From Bacteroidota bacterium (GTDB lineage Bacteria > Bacteroidota > Bacteroidia > Sphingobacteriales > Sphingobacteriaceae), in assembly GCA_013285685.1 (NCBI GenBank), contig JABDHD010000006.1, positions 1-64,000 on the forward strand: a DNA stretch of 64,000 nt, read 5' to 3'. This document shows positions 8,950 to 18,366 of this stretch, one piece after another (the stretch's first letter is position 1; every line of letters begins with the position of its first letter). The notes under the pieces are model-generated. The model ran no database searches. It was not told the origin of the DNA and saw nothing but the letters and a program-made list of their open reading frames with translations. The position numbers and the translations under genes are program-made.

Positions 8950-9312
8950 TCAGGCGATGCACCAATACATTATTTTTTCAATAACTGCATCAATTTTGTT
9001 GAATACCTCGTCATTATTGAAGCGCATTACTGAAAAGCCCCATTCGGCCATGACCAGATCGCGGTTATCGTCATATTCCTTTTTCAGCAGGTGTATCGGC
9101 CCGCCAACCTCAATCACGAGTTTGTGTTTCGCGCAGTAAAAATCGGCGATATAAAAGGCCTTATCGCCATACCCCTGGTTGACGAATATCGGGTATTGCC
9201 TCAGAAACTTTTCTCCGCCGGCATTTCGTTTTCGGAGTTCTTTCCAAAGCAGCTTTTCGGCCAGGGTTGGGTTGTTGCGCAGTTCGCGGCAAAAGTCGGT
9301 TACTTTGTTCAT
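8950..9312 (-). CDS. DUF559 (Vsr/endonuclease-like fold) protein
   Basis: A 120-residue DUF559 protein, a small PD-(D/E)XK/Vsr-related fold often annotated as endonuclease domain-containing. Family marks are LRNNPTLAEKLLWKELR, GEKFLRQYPIF, YIADFYCAKHKLVIEVGG (catalytic D and E-x-G region) and the terminal GFSVMRFNNDEV. I choose the Met of MNKVTDFC (9310-9312). A longer frame to 9366 reads into the first unit of the adjacent tandem repeat and gains a peptide that the repeat encodes in every copy, so that start is probably spurious. Cellular role unknown. Confidence 0.8.
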   Translation of the reverse strand: MNKVTDFCRELRNNPTLAEKLLWKELRKRNAGGEKFLRQYPIFVNQGYGDKAFYIADFYCAKHKLVIEVGGPIHLLKKEYDDNRDLVMAEWGFSVMRFNNDEVFNKIDAVIEKIMYWCIA

Positions 9313-9330
9313 ATGGTTTAAATTCGGGCA

Positions 9331-10500
9331 TTGCCCTTTTACCCACTCTGTCGACAGTGTCGACATCTCTCCCTAAATATAGGGAGAGAAATGTAAAAAA
9401 ATAAACCCAATGCATTTAGCCACCACGTCTCCTCCCCTAAATTTAGGGGAGGCCGGGAGGGGGTATAACCAATGCCCGGGTTTTCCGTACATCCCGGGGA
9501 TTGCCCTTTTACCCACTCTGTCGACTGTGTCGACATCTCTCCCTAAATATAGGGAGAGAAATGTAAAAAAATAAACCCAATGCATTTAGCCACCACGTCT
9601 CCTCCCCTAAATTTAGGGGAGGCCGGGAGGGGGTATAACCAATGCCCGGGTTTTCCGTACATCCCGGGGATTGCCCTTTTACCCACTCTGTCGACTGTGT
9701 CGACATCTCTCCCTAAATATAGGGAGAGAAATGTAAAAAAATAAACCCAATGCATTTAGCCACCACGTCTCCTCCCCTAAATTTAGGGGAGGCCGGGAGG
9801 GGGTATAACCAATGCCCGGAGTTTTCCGTACATCCCGGGCATTGCCCTTTTACCCACTCTGTCGACTGTGTCGACATCTCTCCCTAAATATAGGGAGAGA
9901 AATGTAAAAAAATAAAACCAATGCATTTCGCCGCCACGTCTCCTCCCCTAAATTTAGGGGAGGCCGGGAGGGGTATAACCAATGCCTGAGGTCTTCCGTA
10001 CATCCCGGTCGATGCCCTTTTACCCACTCTGTCGACTGTGTCGACATCTCTCCCTAAATATAGGGAGAGAAATGTAAAAAAAAACAACTTTCGCCACCAC
10101 GTCTCCTCCCCTAAATTTAGGGGAGGCCGGGAGGGGTATAACCAATGCCCGGAGTTTTCCGTACATCCCGGGGATTGCCCTTTTACCCACTCTGTCGACT
10201 GTGTCGACATCTCTCCCTAAATATAGGGAGAGAAATGTAAAAAAATAAACCCAATGCATTTAGCCACCACGTCTCCTCCCCTAAATTTAGGGGAGGCCGG
10301 GAGGAGTATAACCAATGCCCGGAGTTTTCCGTACATCCCGGGGATTGCCCTTTTACCCACTCTGTCGACTGTGTCGACATCTCTCCCTAAATATAGGGAG
10401 AGAAATGTAAAAAAATAAACCCAATGCATTTAGCCGCGACGTCTCCTCCCCTAAATTTAGGGGAGGCCGGGAGGGGTATAACCAATGCCCGGAGGTTTTC
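9331..10500. repeat. Seven-copy tandem repeat, unit ~170 bp, palindrome-rich
   Basis: Seven near-identical direct repeats start at about 9331, 9501, 9671, 9842, 10012, 10175 and 10345. Spacing is 170, 170, 171, 170, 163 and 170 bp, and the last unit ends near 10500. Each unit carries a GTCGAC-TGT-GTCGAC inverted pair, a 9-bp stem hairpin (9367-9388 in unit 1) and a perfect 22-bp palindrome (9431-9452 in unit 1). There are no variable spacers, so it is not a CRISPR array. Reading frames of 65-108 codons inside it are repeat translations, not genes. It separates the DUF559 gene from glnS. Confidence 0.95.
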
Positions 10501-10645
10501 CCTGAATTTTATTATTACCGCAGCCCCCTTTCCCCTAATACATTCTTTTAATAAAAGCACATTAATCGCCCACCGCGGTATAAATGTGACCAACCTTCAC
10601 CAACTTTCACACTTATCTCCTATTTTTGCCGTTTTCCATAGTATT

Positions 10646-12304
<1,659 letters not shown>

Positions 12305-12316
12305 GTAGCAGGCTTT

Positions 12317-12373
12317 AGTAGCAGTAGCAGTCACTTTTTTACTGCCACTGCCACTGCCACTGCCACTGCTACT
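12317..12373. terminator. Triplet/hexamer-repeat hairpin between convergent genes
   Basis: An AGTAGCAGTAGCAGT arm faces a run of five CACTGC/TGCCAC hexamers ending in ACTGCTACT, with a CACTTTTTT loop between. The arms are complementary enough to form a stem loop. It sits in the 75-bp gap between the convergent glnS and amidase genes, so it plausibly serves as a bidirectional terminator. The hexamer repeat is a possible slippage site. Confidence 0.45.
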
Positions 12374-12379
12374 ATAAAA

Positions 12380-13204
12380 TCACGGATTATACTTCCCCAG
12401 CACATTATACAGCACATTCAAATCCAGCTGGGTTAGCTTCGGCTTGATGTCCGTTTGAACAAAGTGGCGTTTAAAGGCTACAATGGCGGCGTTAATGTCC
12501 GAGGTATCATACCCGATCAGTTTCAGGGCGGTAACATAGTCAAAATCAGCGGGGGCCAGCTCCAGGATGTCGTCGCTCCAATAGCCGAAGCCATGGGCGG
12601 CCAGGGTTTTCCAGGGAAAGAAGGGGCCGGGGTCGGGTTTGCGTTTGGGGGCGTAATCCTGGTGGCCGATGAAATTTGCCTGCGGGATACTGTAATTCTT
12701 TTTCAGCTGGGCCAGCAGTACAAGCAGGCTGTTGATCTGCGCACCGGTGAAGGGTTCGTTGCCGTTATTATCTATCTCTATCCCTACCGAGCAGCTGTTC
12801 ATATCCGTAACGCTGCCCCACTTGCCCGCGCCGGCCTGGTAGGCGCGCAGGTAATCATTCACCATATGGAATACCTTGCCGCTTTTGGCGATGACGTAAT
12901 GCGCGCTTACCTGCGATTGCGTTACCGTAAAGGTATGCAGCGTTTGCCCTATCGAATCCTGCGCGGTAAAGTGGATAATCACAAAATTTGGCTTGCGGAT
13001 ACCAAAATTAACGGTGCCTACCCAGTCCGAAGGGATTTGACGGCCGGTACTGTCGGCCAGGGAATCAGGCAGTTGGGTTTGTATGGTTTTTACGTAGCCT
13101 TTGGTTTTATCGCTGTAAACTTTATTGGTAAGGGCATAAGGCCCTTTGGGCGAGCAGCTGTTTAGGAGGAGTAGCAGTGGCAGTATAAAGTAGCAGTATT
13201 TCAT
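12380..13204 (-). CDS. N-acetylmuramoyl-L-alanine amidase, lipoprotein (Amidase_2, AmiD-like)
   Basis: A 274-residue predicted lipoprotein peptidoglycan amidase. The signal peptide MKYCYFILPLLLLLNSC ends in a lipobox with Cys17. The Amidase_2 zinc site is visible as FVIIHFTAQDS, then GIEIDNNG, IGHQDYAPKRKPDPGPFFPW (the distal His and Asp ligands), as in AmiD/AmpD-type enzymes that cut the MurNAc-L-Ala bond. It probably acts from the inner leaflet of the outer membrane in peptidoglycan recycling (family inference). It converges with glnS and stands alone. Confidence 0.9.
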   Translation of the reverse strand: MKYCYFILPLLLLLNSCSPKGPYALTNKVYSDKTKGYVKTIQTQLPDSLADSTGRQIPSDWVGTVNFGIRKPNFVIIHFTAQDSIGQTLHTFTVTQSQVSAHYVIAKSGKVFHMVNDYLRAYQAGAGKWGSVTDMNSCSVGIEIDNNGNEPFTGAQINSLLVLLAQLKKNYSIPQANFIGHQDYAPKRKPDPGPFFPWKTLAAHGFGYWSDDILELAPADFDYVTALKLIGYDTSDINAAIVAFKRHFVQTDIKPKLTQLDLNVLYNVLGKYNP

Positions 13205-13663
13205 ACGTAGCTAATTTAAACAATTTTGCGGCATTTAAGTTTGTTGGGGCCACCGCGGCATGTAAAATGTTTGATCGTTTCCGTACGTTTTTTCGCTTTA
13301 AAACCCCGTACGTACGGGGTTAAAGTGTTCACGTTTTGCATACATACACCCCATAAATGGCATGCGAAAACCATTGATTTTTAGCGGATTAAAATTTGAT
13401 AGTGCTCCATATTGTACCATTTTTGACGAATTTCGTGAACACTTGAGTTAGCGAAACGTAAAATCGCCGCCACAGGGCCTATCCGGACAGATTTTAAATG
13501 CGATTTGCCCGGCAGATTATGCCTGAGCCTCAGCGAAGTGCAATTTTTGTATCCTCAACCGGTTGAAACAATGGCTGCCAGCAGGCGGCCCCGATTTTTC
13601 CCTTTTTCGCAAGGTCGCCGAAACGTTTAAGTTCACCCACAAAACCCACCGGATCGTTCCTCG
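13205..13663. other. Gene-free 459-bp interval carrying a dispersed repeat
   Basis: No credible gene is seen. It holds a CCCCGTACGTACGGGG palindrome near 13303-13318, immediately followed by the element at 13325-13442. The rest (13450-13660) is unremarkable mixed sequence with no recognised motif. Confidence 0.6.
13325..13442. repeat. Dispersed 118-bp element, copy 1 (terminal inverted repeats)
   Basis: The element opens with GTGTTCACG and closes with its exact reverse complement CGTGAACAC. A second copy lies at 40964-41079. Both share internal blocks GTTTTGCA, ACATACACCC, TGATTTTTAGC, TTAAAATTT and CCATTTTTGA at matching distances, and the flanking GGTTAAA on the left. This copy lacks the perfect internal hairpin of copy 2. 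It could be a MITE or a structured RNA; nothing in it codes. Confidence 0.75.
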
Positions 13664-13987
13664 TTACTTAGGCAAATATTTCTGAAAAATCCCCTCGATA
13701 AAATCGGCGCCCGAGTAACCTGCAGCCATAATGGTTACAATAAACGTTTTGTCATCCGCAGAAGAGGCCCCGCCTTTTATCAGCGACGCAATGGCCCCTG
13801 CTATAAAGCCAATAAAAAGGCTCACCAGCAACCTCTGGGCGTTAAAGGCGCTTGTTGGCTGATTGCTGGCTGTGTTTATTGCGTTACTGGCATTTAGTTT
13901 GGCCAGGCCGGAAACAACACGGATGCCTTGCCCCAGCACACCGAGCAGGCCGCCTACTAAAATTTGAAAAATTAAATCTGTATTCAT
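13664..13987 (-). CDS. Small membrane protein of unknown function
   Basis: A 107-residue protein with a hydrophobic N-terminal helix (about residues 5-28, ILVGGLLGVLGQGIRVVSGL), a polar stretch rich in N/S/T (33-50), a second helix (about 52-70, LLVSLFIGFIAGAIASLIKG) and a more polar tail ending in EGIFQKYLPK. I do not recognise a family; the layout is holin-like or small-pore-like but this is only resemblance. It has its own short gene-free flanks and no obvious operon partner. Confidence 0.6.
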   Translation of the reverse strand: MNTDLIFQILVGGLLGVLGQGIRVVSGLAKLNASNAINTASNQPTSAFNAQRLLVSLFIGFIAGAIASLIKGGASSADDKTFIVTIMAAGYSGADFIEGIFQKYLPK

Positions 13988-14213
13988 GTTTTTTGGCGCC
14001 TACTCTGTTACCCCGTTTTCGGCTTTACCGGTTTTTGGTTGATTGTTTTATCCAAAGCTCGGCGCTAAGCCAATGGCGGCTTACCGTAAATGCGTCCTTT
14101 TTTACAGGGTATTTTTACGGCATTAGAAAATGATTAAAGACTTGATAATGTGCGGAATGTTTTGTAGGTTAGGCCTAATTAACTTTATTACTTAACTATT
14201 AAACCTTAAAACT

Positions 14214-14918
14214 ATGGCAAAGGAATTGACCGATGTTGGTGAAAATGAATGGCAGTTATATGGCCGGTGTTTAGATTTAACCTCTTCCACCTCTGATTGT
14301 GGGTCACCAATTACCCTTCCCGAACAAAGTAGCAGACTTGGGATGCGCGCACACACGCCTTTAAGTGAGTACACATCGAAAATTGATAAGGATTCTTTTG
14401 GAAAGCCTATCGATGCCAACCTGGCTATCTATCTGATGGCTAATGCGATAAAAGCCACCAACCAGCTTTTTTCACAAATGTTACATGGGGTAGACGAGAA
14501 GGATAAAGATGACTTTGAAGCCCTCGCTAATAATTTGTATAACATAGCATATGGGGTTACATTTGATAAAACCATTATATTGAAGATTCTGAGTCAGCCG
14601 AATTGTGAAGGGTTACGGTCTTATCTTTGTGCCCGCAAAGTTGACTGCAGTACCCTGCCCCATTTTTCCTTGGTAATGGTAGGCGTTGATATTAACGGGT
14701 TCGATTTAAATTATCCGCCCGCGACATACCCGCCTGTTGGTTTAGATGGTAAGTTAGTAGCTGACGACAACGCTGGTGGCAATCAATCACTGAGCGGTGA
14801 ATATGGCAATCCTCCTGGCGGTAAGGGCTTGTTAAATTTTGATTCAGACGATACTAATGAGCATTATTTCTTACTGGCTCAGGCAAAGAAACTGGCCGGG
14901 TCGTCAAAAGGCAACTGA
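14214..14918 (+). CDS. Hypothetical protein, 234 residues
   Basis: A soluble-looking protein without signal peptide or membrane segments. The N-terminal part has several cysteines (C19, C29) and the middle is helical (MANAIKATNQLFSQML, DDFEALANNLYNIAYG). Two further cysteine-containing pieces follow (QPNCEGLRSYLCARKVDC), then a glycine/proline-rich tail (YPPATYPPVGLDGK, GNPPGGKG). I recognise no family. It begins with ATG after an AT-rich leader and lies 73 bp upstream of the membrane protein/sensor kinase pair on the same strand. Confidence 0.6.
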   Translation: MAKELTDVGENEWQLYGRCLDLTSSTSDCGSPITLPEQSSRLGMRAHTPLSEYTSKIDKDSFGKPIDANLAIYLMANAIKATNQLFSQMLHGVDEKDKDDFEALANNLYNIAYGVTFDKTIILKILSQPNCEGLRSYLCARKVDCSTLPHFSLVMVGVDINGFDLNYPPATYPPVGLDGKLVADDNAGGNQSLSGEYGNPPGGKGLLNFDSDDTNEHYFLLAQAKKLAGSSKGN

Positions 14919-14991
14919 TTTAGGGAATCATTTTGTGACAACAGAAAAGTATTTGGACCGATACCCTGCTAATTTTCAAGGCTATTAAATT

Positions 14992-15666
14992 GTGGTAGTA
15001 CAAATAAGCACTTACAACGCAATATATTTGAGCCTGATCGCCCTTGCATTGCTATTGGCAATCAAAGCTTACAAAAGTGGAGTTGGCAAAGCGCGTTTTT
15101 TGGTTTTTGTCCTGTCGGCAACGCTCCTGGTCGAGCTGTTTTCCACATGGGCAATTCCAAACAAAATAGCTTTTGGATGGGCTTATCACCTGTTTAACCC
15201 GATAGAGTATACTGGTTTTTGTTTGTATTTTTTAGCAACCCGTTACAGCCAAAAACCGAAGTTTTGGGTAAAATACTCCATCCCTATTTATATTATTGCC
15301 AGCCTCTCCATCTCATTTTTTGTTTACCATATCGGGAAAGTTCAGAACAGAAACGCTATGCCGGCCCTCAACATAAACCTTGAGGGCCTTTTACTATTTA
15401 TCGTTTATACGTATTTACTGTTCTCACTTGATGAAGATATGCCCGTCTACCTTACAGGCGATTTTTGGATATCGGTAGGTGTAATGTCGTTTTTCGGTGG
15501 CGCGTCTATATTTTTGGGACTTTATTCAATCCTGTTTAAGATCAATTATGAAGGAACAATGGGATTGTTCGGGCTGATTGCCAGGCCGCTCAATATTGTT
15601 TTGTACTGTTGTATTATTATTGGATTATTATGCACGATACGAAACCGGAAATATTCTATAGCGTAA
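14992..15666 (+). CDS. Polytopic membrane protein (about seven helices), GTG start
   Basis: A 224-residue protein made almost entirely of hydrophobic helices (about residues 6-25, 33-52, 59-77, 91-110, 125-145, 157-178, 193-214) with short polar loops. The start codon is GTG, the first in-frame start after the upstream stop. Its 3' end overlaps the sensor kinase start by 37 bp, so the two are probably translated together, and this protein may be the membrane sensing partner of the kinase (inference). No named family recognised. Confidence 0.65.
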   Translation: MVVQISTYNAIYLSLIALALLLAIKAYKSGVGKARFLVFVLSATLLVELFSTWAIPNKIAFGWAYHLFNPIEYTGFCLYFLATRYSQKPKFWVKYSIPIYIIASLSISFFVYHIGKVQNRNAMPALNINLEGLLLFIVYTYLLFSLDEDMPVYLTGDFWISVGVMSFFGGASIFLGLYSILFKINYEGTMGLFGLIARPLNIVLYCCIIIGLLCTIRNRKYSIA

Positions 15667-16412
15667 TCCTGATAAGCATTTTTTTTGTTTTGTTAGTAGC
15701 TGTTATTATCGTAACTGCGCTTTTATATCATAGCCGCAGAAGGCTCCATCAAATCGAAGTCGCCAATTTTCAAACCATATTAACCCAAACCCAGCTCGAA
15801 GTGCAGGAGCAAACCCTGCAAACCATCGGCACGGAACTGCACGACAATGTGGGCCAGCTATTGAGCCTCACCTCGCTTACGCTTAACTCCATCGCGCTGA
15901 CCGATAACCCCAAAGTGCAGCGGAAAATAAATGAATCCATCGAGCTTACGCTGCACGCTATCGGCGAAATGCGGCAGCTGGGGCATTTACTGCAGGGCGA
16001 CAGGCTGGTGGCCGTGGGACTGGTAGAAGCAATAAGGCAGCTGGTGAGCTGGATGGAGCGTACAGGCAAATACGAGGTTATTTACACCGCCGGCGATGAT
16101 GTGCCCCCTGGCGCCAATGCCGACAAGGATCTCATTATTTTCCGCATTACACAGGAGATTTTTAACAATATCATCAAACACGCGGCAGCCTCGCACATCA
16201 ACATCAGCCTGCAACATGCCGAAGGTGTTTTAAATCTCCGGGTGGCGGATAACGGCATAGGCTTTCCCCCGACCGGCGACGTGGCGCCATCACGCCAGGG
16301 CATGGGCCTGCAAAACATCCACAAACGCGCCGGCATTATCGGCGGCGAGGTAAGCATCAGCTCCAGCCCCGGCCAGGGAACGCGGATCACGGTTTGTATA
16401 CCTTACCCGTAA
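15630..16412 (+). CDS. Sensor histidine kinase, NarX/LiaS-type (HisKA_3 + HATPase)
   Basis: A 260-residue kinase with one N-terminal membrane helix (~10-33), a coiled linker, and a HisKA_3 dimerisation domain with H71 in IGTELHDNVGQ. The HATPase domain shows QEIFNNIIKHA (N box), ADNGIGF (G1) and GMGLQNIHKRA (G2). Start ATG at 15630 is chosen over an in-frame Met at 15609. It has no extracellular sensor loop, so it fits the 7TM-like partner encoded upstream. No LuxR-type response regulator follows; the only such gene in the window is the decayed copy at 59828-60204. The 3' end overlaps an antisense gene remnant. Confidence 0.9.
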   Translation: MHDTKPEIFYSVILISIFFVLLVAVIIVTALLYHSRRRLHQIEVANFQTILTQTQLEVQEQTLQTIGTELHDNVGQLLSLTSLTLNSIALTDNPKVQRKINESIELTLHAIGEMRQLGHLLQGDRLVAVGLVEAIRQLVSWMERTGKYEVIYTAGDDVPPGANADKDLIIFRITQEIFNNIIKHAAASHINISLQHAEGVLNLRVADNGIGFPPTGDVAPSRQGMGLQNIHKRAGIIGGEVSISSSPGQGTRITVCIPYP

Positions 16413-16521
16413 ACCCCGCCAGCGAAATACCCGCATCCGCCGCCGCATCCGTATACGCCACACTTTCAAACGCGTGCCAGATGGGGTCTATCCTAAAATC
16501 TACTATATCTGTAAATAATTT
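16387..16521 (-). pseudogene. Truncated copy of the 102-residue protein gene at 18007-18315
   Basis: Read on the minus strand this segment encodes about 44 residues (from KLFTDIVDFRIDP to GISLAGF) matching the C-terminal half of the protein at 18007-18315 (EVFTDIIDFRIDP to GISLAEF), and the DNA is also clearly alike. Upstream of the match the frame dissolves into a GGGTCTCCGGAACGG-type repeat, so the 5' half is missing. Its last bases overlap the 3' end of the sensor kinase gene. Confidence 0.75.
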
Positions 16522-16661
16522 GAAGGTATGGCGCACTCCGTTTTCGCCGGGTCTCCGGAACGGCGCCCTGGGGCCCATGCCCCTTGATGCGCAAAAAGGG
16601 CCAAAGGTTATTTTATTTGAGGACGATACATCGTATATTTGTGCTAAAGGAGAGATTTTAT

Positions 16662-16874
16662 ATGCCGGTTGCACTCAATTCTGCACAATTGGAAATCCTG
16701 AAACTGTTTAGGAATGACCAGACTGAAGAAGAACTTCAGGAACTAAAATCATTGCTTACAGCCTGGCTTGCCGCTAAGGTGACATTTGAAGCGGATAAAG
16801 CTTTCCGGGAAAATGGCTACACTGCCGCTATTTTTGAGAAATGGAAACAGGAACACTTCAGGAAAACGGCGTAA
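16662..16874 (+). CDS. Antitoxin-like small protein paired with PIN toxin
   Basis: A 70-residue acidic, helical protein (MPVALNSAQLEIL, TEEELQELKSLLTAWLAAK, FEKWKQEHFRKTA), encoded 3 bp upstream of a PIN-domain gene. This size and order are typical of type II antitoxins that bind and neutralise a PIN ribonuclease. An AAAGGAGAG ribosome-binding site lies just before the ATG, which supports this start over the Met at 16584. Confidence 0.78.
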   Translation: MPVALNSAQLEILKLFRNDQTEEELQELKSLLTAWLAAKVTFEADKAFRENGYTAAIFEKWKQEHFRKTA

Positions 16875-16877
16875 CTA

Positions 16878-17288
16878 ATGACTGTTGTTCTTGACTGTAA
16901 TATTCTGGTGATGTGCCTAACATCCGGTTCGCCATACCATATTATCTATCAAGCATTGGTAAAAGGCAAATTTCAACTGGTGGTTTCCAACGATATTTTA
17001 TTAGAGTATGAAGAAATAATACAACGAAAATACAGTATTGCCACCGCCCGTGCATTCGGCAGTTTGTTGGATGAACTGCCAAACGTACATTACCTACACA
17101 CTTATTACCAATGGCAATTGATCACAAAAGATTCGGATGATAATAAATACTGTGATTGTGCCATTGCAGGACAGGCCGATTATGTTGTCACAGAAGACCG
17201 GCACTTTGATGTGTTAAAAAATGTTCCTTTTCCTTCCCTTACCGGTGTCGGTATCAATCATTTTTTAGAAATACTGCAATCTGTTTAG
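16878..17288 (+). CDS. PIN-domain toxin (type II TA)
   Basis: A 136-residue PIN-family ribonuclease toxin. The acidic active-site residues sit in VVLDCNILV (D6), LLEYEEII (E near 36), DSDDNKYCDCAIAGQADYVVTEDRHF, matching the four-acid pattern of the 'putative toxin-antitoxin system toxin component, PIN family' group. It is coupled to the antitoxin upstream (3-bp gap). The pair lies between the two copies of the 102-residue protein gene and next to a tandem repeat, which suggests insertion. Confidence 0.88.
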   Translation: MTVVLDCNILVMCLTSGSPYHIIYQALVKGKFQLVVSNDILLEYEEIIQRKYSIATARAFGSLLDELPNVHYLHTYYQWQLITKDSDDNKYCDCAIAGQADYVVTEDRHFDVLKNVPFPSLTGVGINHFLEILQSV

Positions 17289-17324
17289 CTGTTACCTGTC
17301 GCCAGTGGTCTAACTCCTCTTATC

Positions 17325-17908
17325 CGTTTTCGCAGGGTCTCCGGAACGGGACCCTGCGCTCCTGGCCCGATGATACCCGACGCAGGCTCCTCTTCGAGTT
17401 AAGGTTTACCCACAAAATAGCCCAAAAAGGGGGAATCTGCTGCCAATACGTAATCGCGCGCGGATGTCACACTGAGGCACTCGAAGTGCGGCGCGCAAAG
17501 GCCAGCCTATTTCGAGGGATTTCCGGCGCCTAACGAGTATAGCGGCCGGCGAACCCACCGCACTCCTTCGAGTGCCTCAGGATGACAACGCGCTTATTAT
17601 CAACCTCATGCATTATCGTTTTCGCAGGGTCTCCGGAACGGGACCCTGCGCTCCTGGCCCCATGATACCCGACGCAGGGTCCTCTTCGAGTTAAGGTTTA
17701 CCCACAAAATAGCCCAAAAAGGGGGAATCTGCTGCCAATACGTAATCGCGCGCGGATGTCACACTGAGGCACTCGAAGTGCGGCGCGCAAAGGCCAGCCT
17801 ATTTCGAGGGATTTCCGGCGCCTAACGAGTATAGCGGCCGGCGAACCCACCGCACTCCTTCGAATGCCTCAGGATGACAACGCGCTTATTATCAACCTCA
17901 TGCATTGC
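17325..17908. repeat. 292-bp tandem duplication with internal inverted repeats
   Basis: Two copies (17325-17616 and 17617-17908) differ at only a few positions. Each contains an inverted pair: CTGAGGCACTCGAAG...TGCGG facing CCGCACTCCTTCGAGTGCCTCAG-like sequence about 90 bp later, plus a shorter CGCAGGGTCTCC...GGGACCCTGCG stem at the start. The second copy is followed by the 102-residue protein gene. No coding capacity is visible. A degenerate relative of the first stem occurs at 16540-16580. Confidence 0.9.
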
Positions 17909-18006
17909 CACTTATATAGTTCGTGACTGCGACGCCCGCAATAATGCTCTGTCGAATTTTGTGGGTAAAACTAAATCTTCGAGAGACCCTGCTCAAACAA
18001 ATCACC

Positions 18007-18315
18007 TTATCCGCTTTTTCCAATAATCCCCATAAACTCTGCCAGCGAAATCCCCGTATCCGACGCCTCATCCGTATACGCCACACTTTCAAACGAAGGC
18101 CAGGTGGGGTCTATCCTAAAATCTATTATATCCGTAAATACTTCGGGCAGCTGCCATTGCGCGGCGTAAAAATATTCGCCGTAAATCAGTTTGGATTGGA
18201 TGAGCTTTTCCAATTCCGGCAATGCAACACCATCCGGGTTGGCAAATACAACCGAAATAAATTTTTTATAGTTGCCGCTGCAACGATAGCGGTAATTGAA
18301 TTGGATGTTTGGCAT
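18007..18315 (-). CDS. Conserved-looking small protein of unknown function (intact copy)
   Basis: A 102-residue soluble protein with no signal or membrane segment (MPNIQFNYRYRCSGNYKKF..., FANPDGVALPELEKLIQSKLIYGEYF). I do not recognise the family. That it is a real gene is supported by the truncated relative at 16387-16521, in which differences mostly keep the amino acids similar (e.g. IIDFRIDP/IVDFRIDP, ESVAYTD). It lies beside the restriction-like operon but 52 bp from the HNH gene's 3' end. Confidence 0.65.
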   Translation of the reverse strand: MPNIQFNYRYRCSGNYKKFISVVFANPDGVALPELEKLIQSKLIYGEYFYAAQWQLPEVFTDIIDFRIDPTWPSFESVAYTDEASDTGISLAEFMGIIGKSG

Positions 18316-18366
18316 GTGCCAAGATAGGTAGAAGGATAAGGCTTGTCAATCGACTATAAGTCACCT

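Noticed and set aside
9331-10500. Possible CRISPR array
   Set aside because: Units are ~170 bp, contiguous and nearly identical, without short repeats alternating with unique spacers, and no cas genes are near.
9339-10593. A ladder of 60-108-codon frames (peptides like [26 protein letters not shown]) on both strands
   Set aside because: They are the tandem repeat read in two frames; each recurs with the 170-bp period and overlaps its neighbours.
10424-10645. N-terminal 74-codon extension of glnS
   Set aside because: It lies in repeat DNA and low-complexity leader; the GlnS family starts at MSEERSLNF with normal length.
16394-16711. 105-codon plus-strand frame
   Set aside because: It is antisense to the truncated duplicate and overlaps the kinase end; the protein similarity is on the minus strand.
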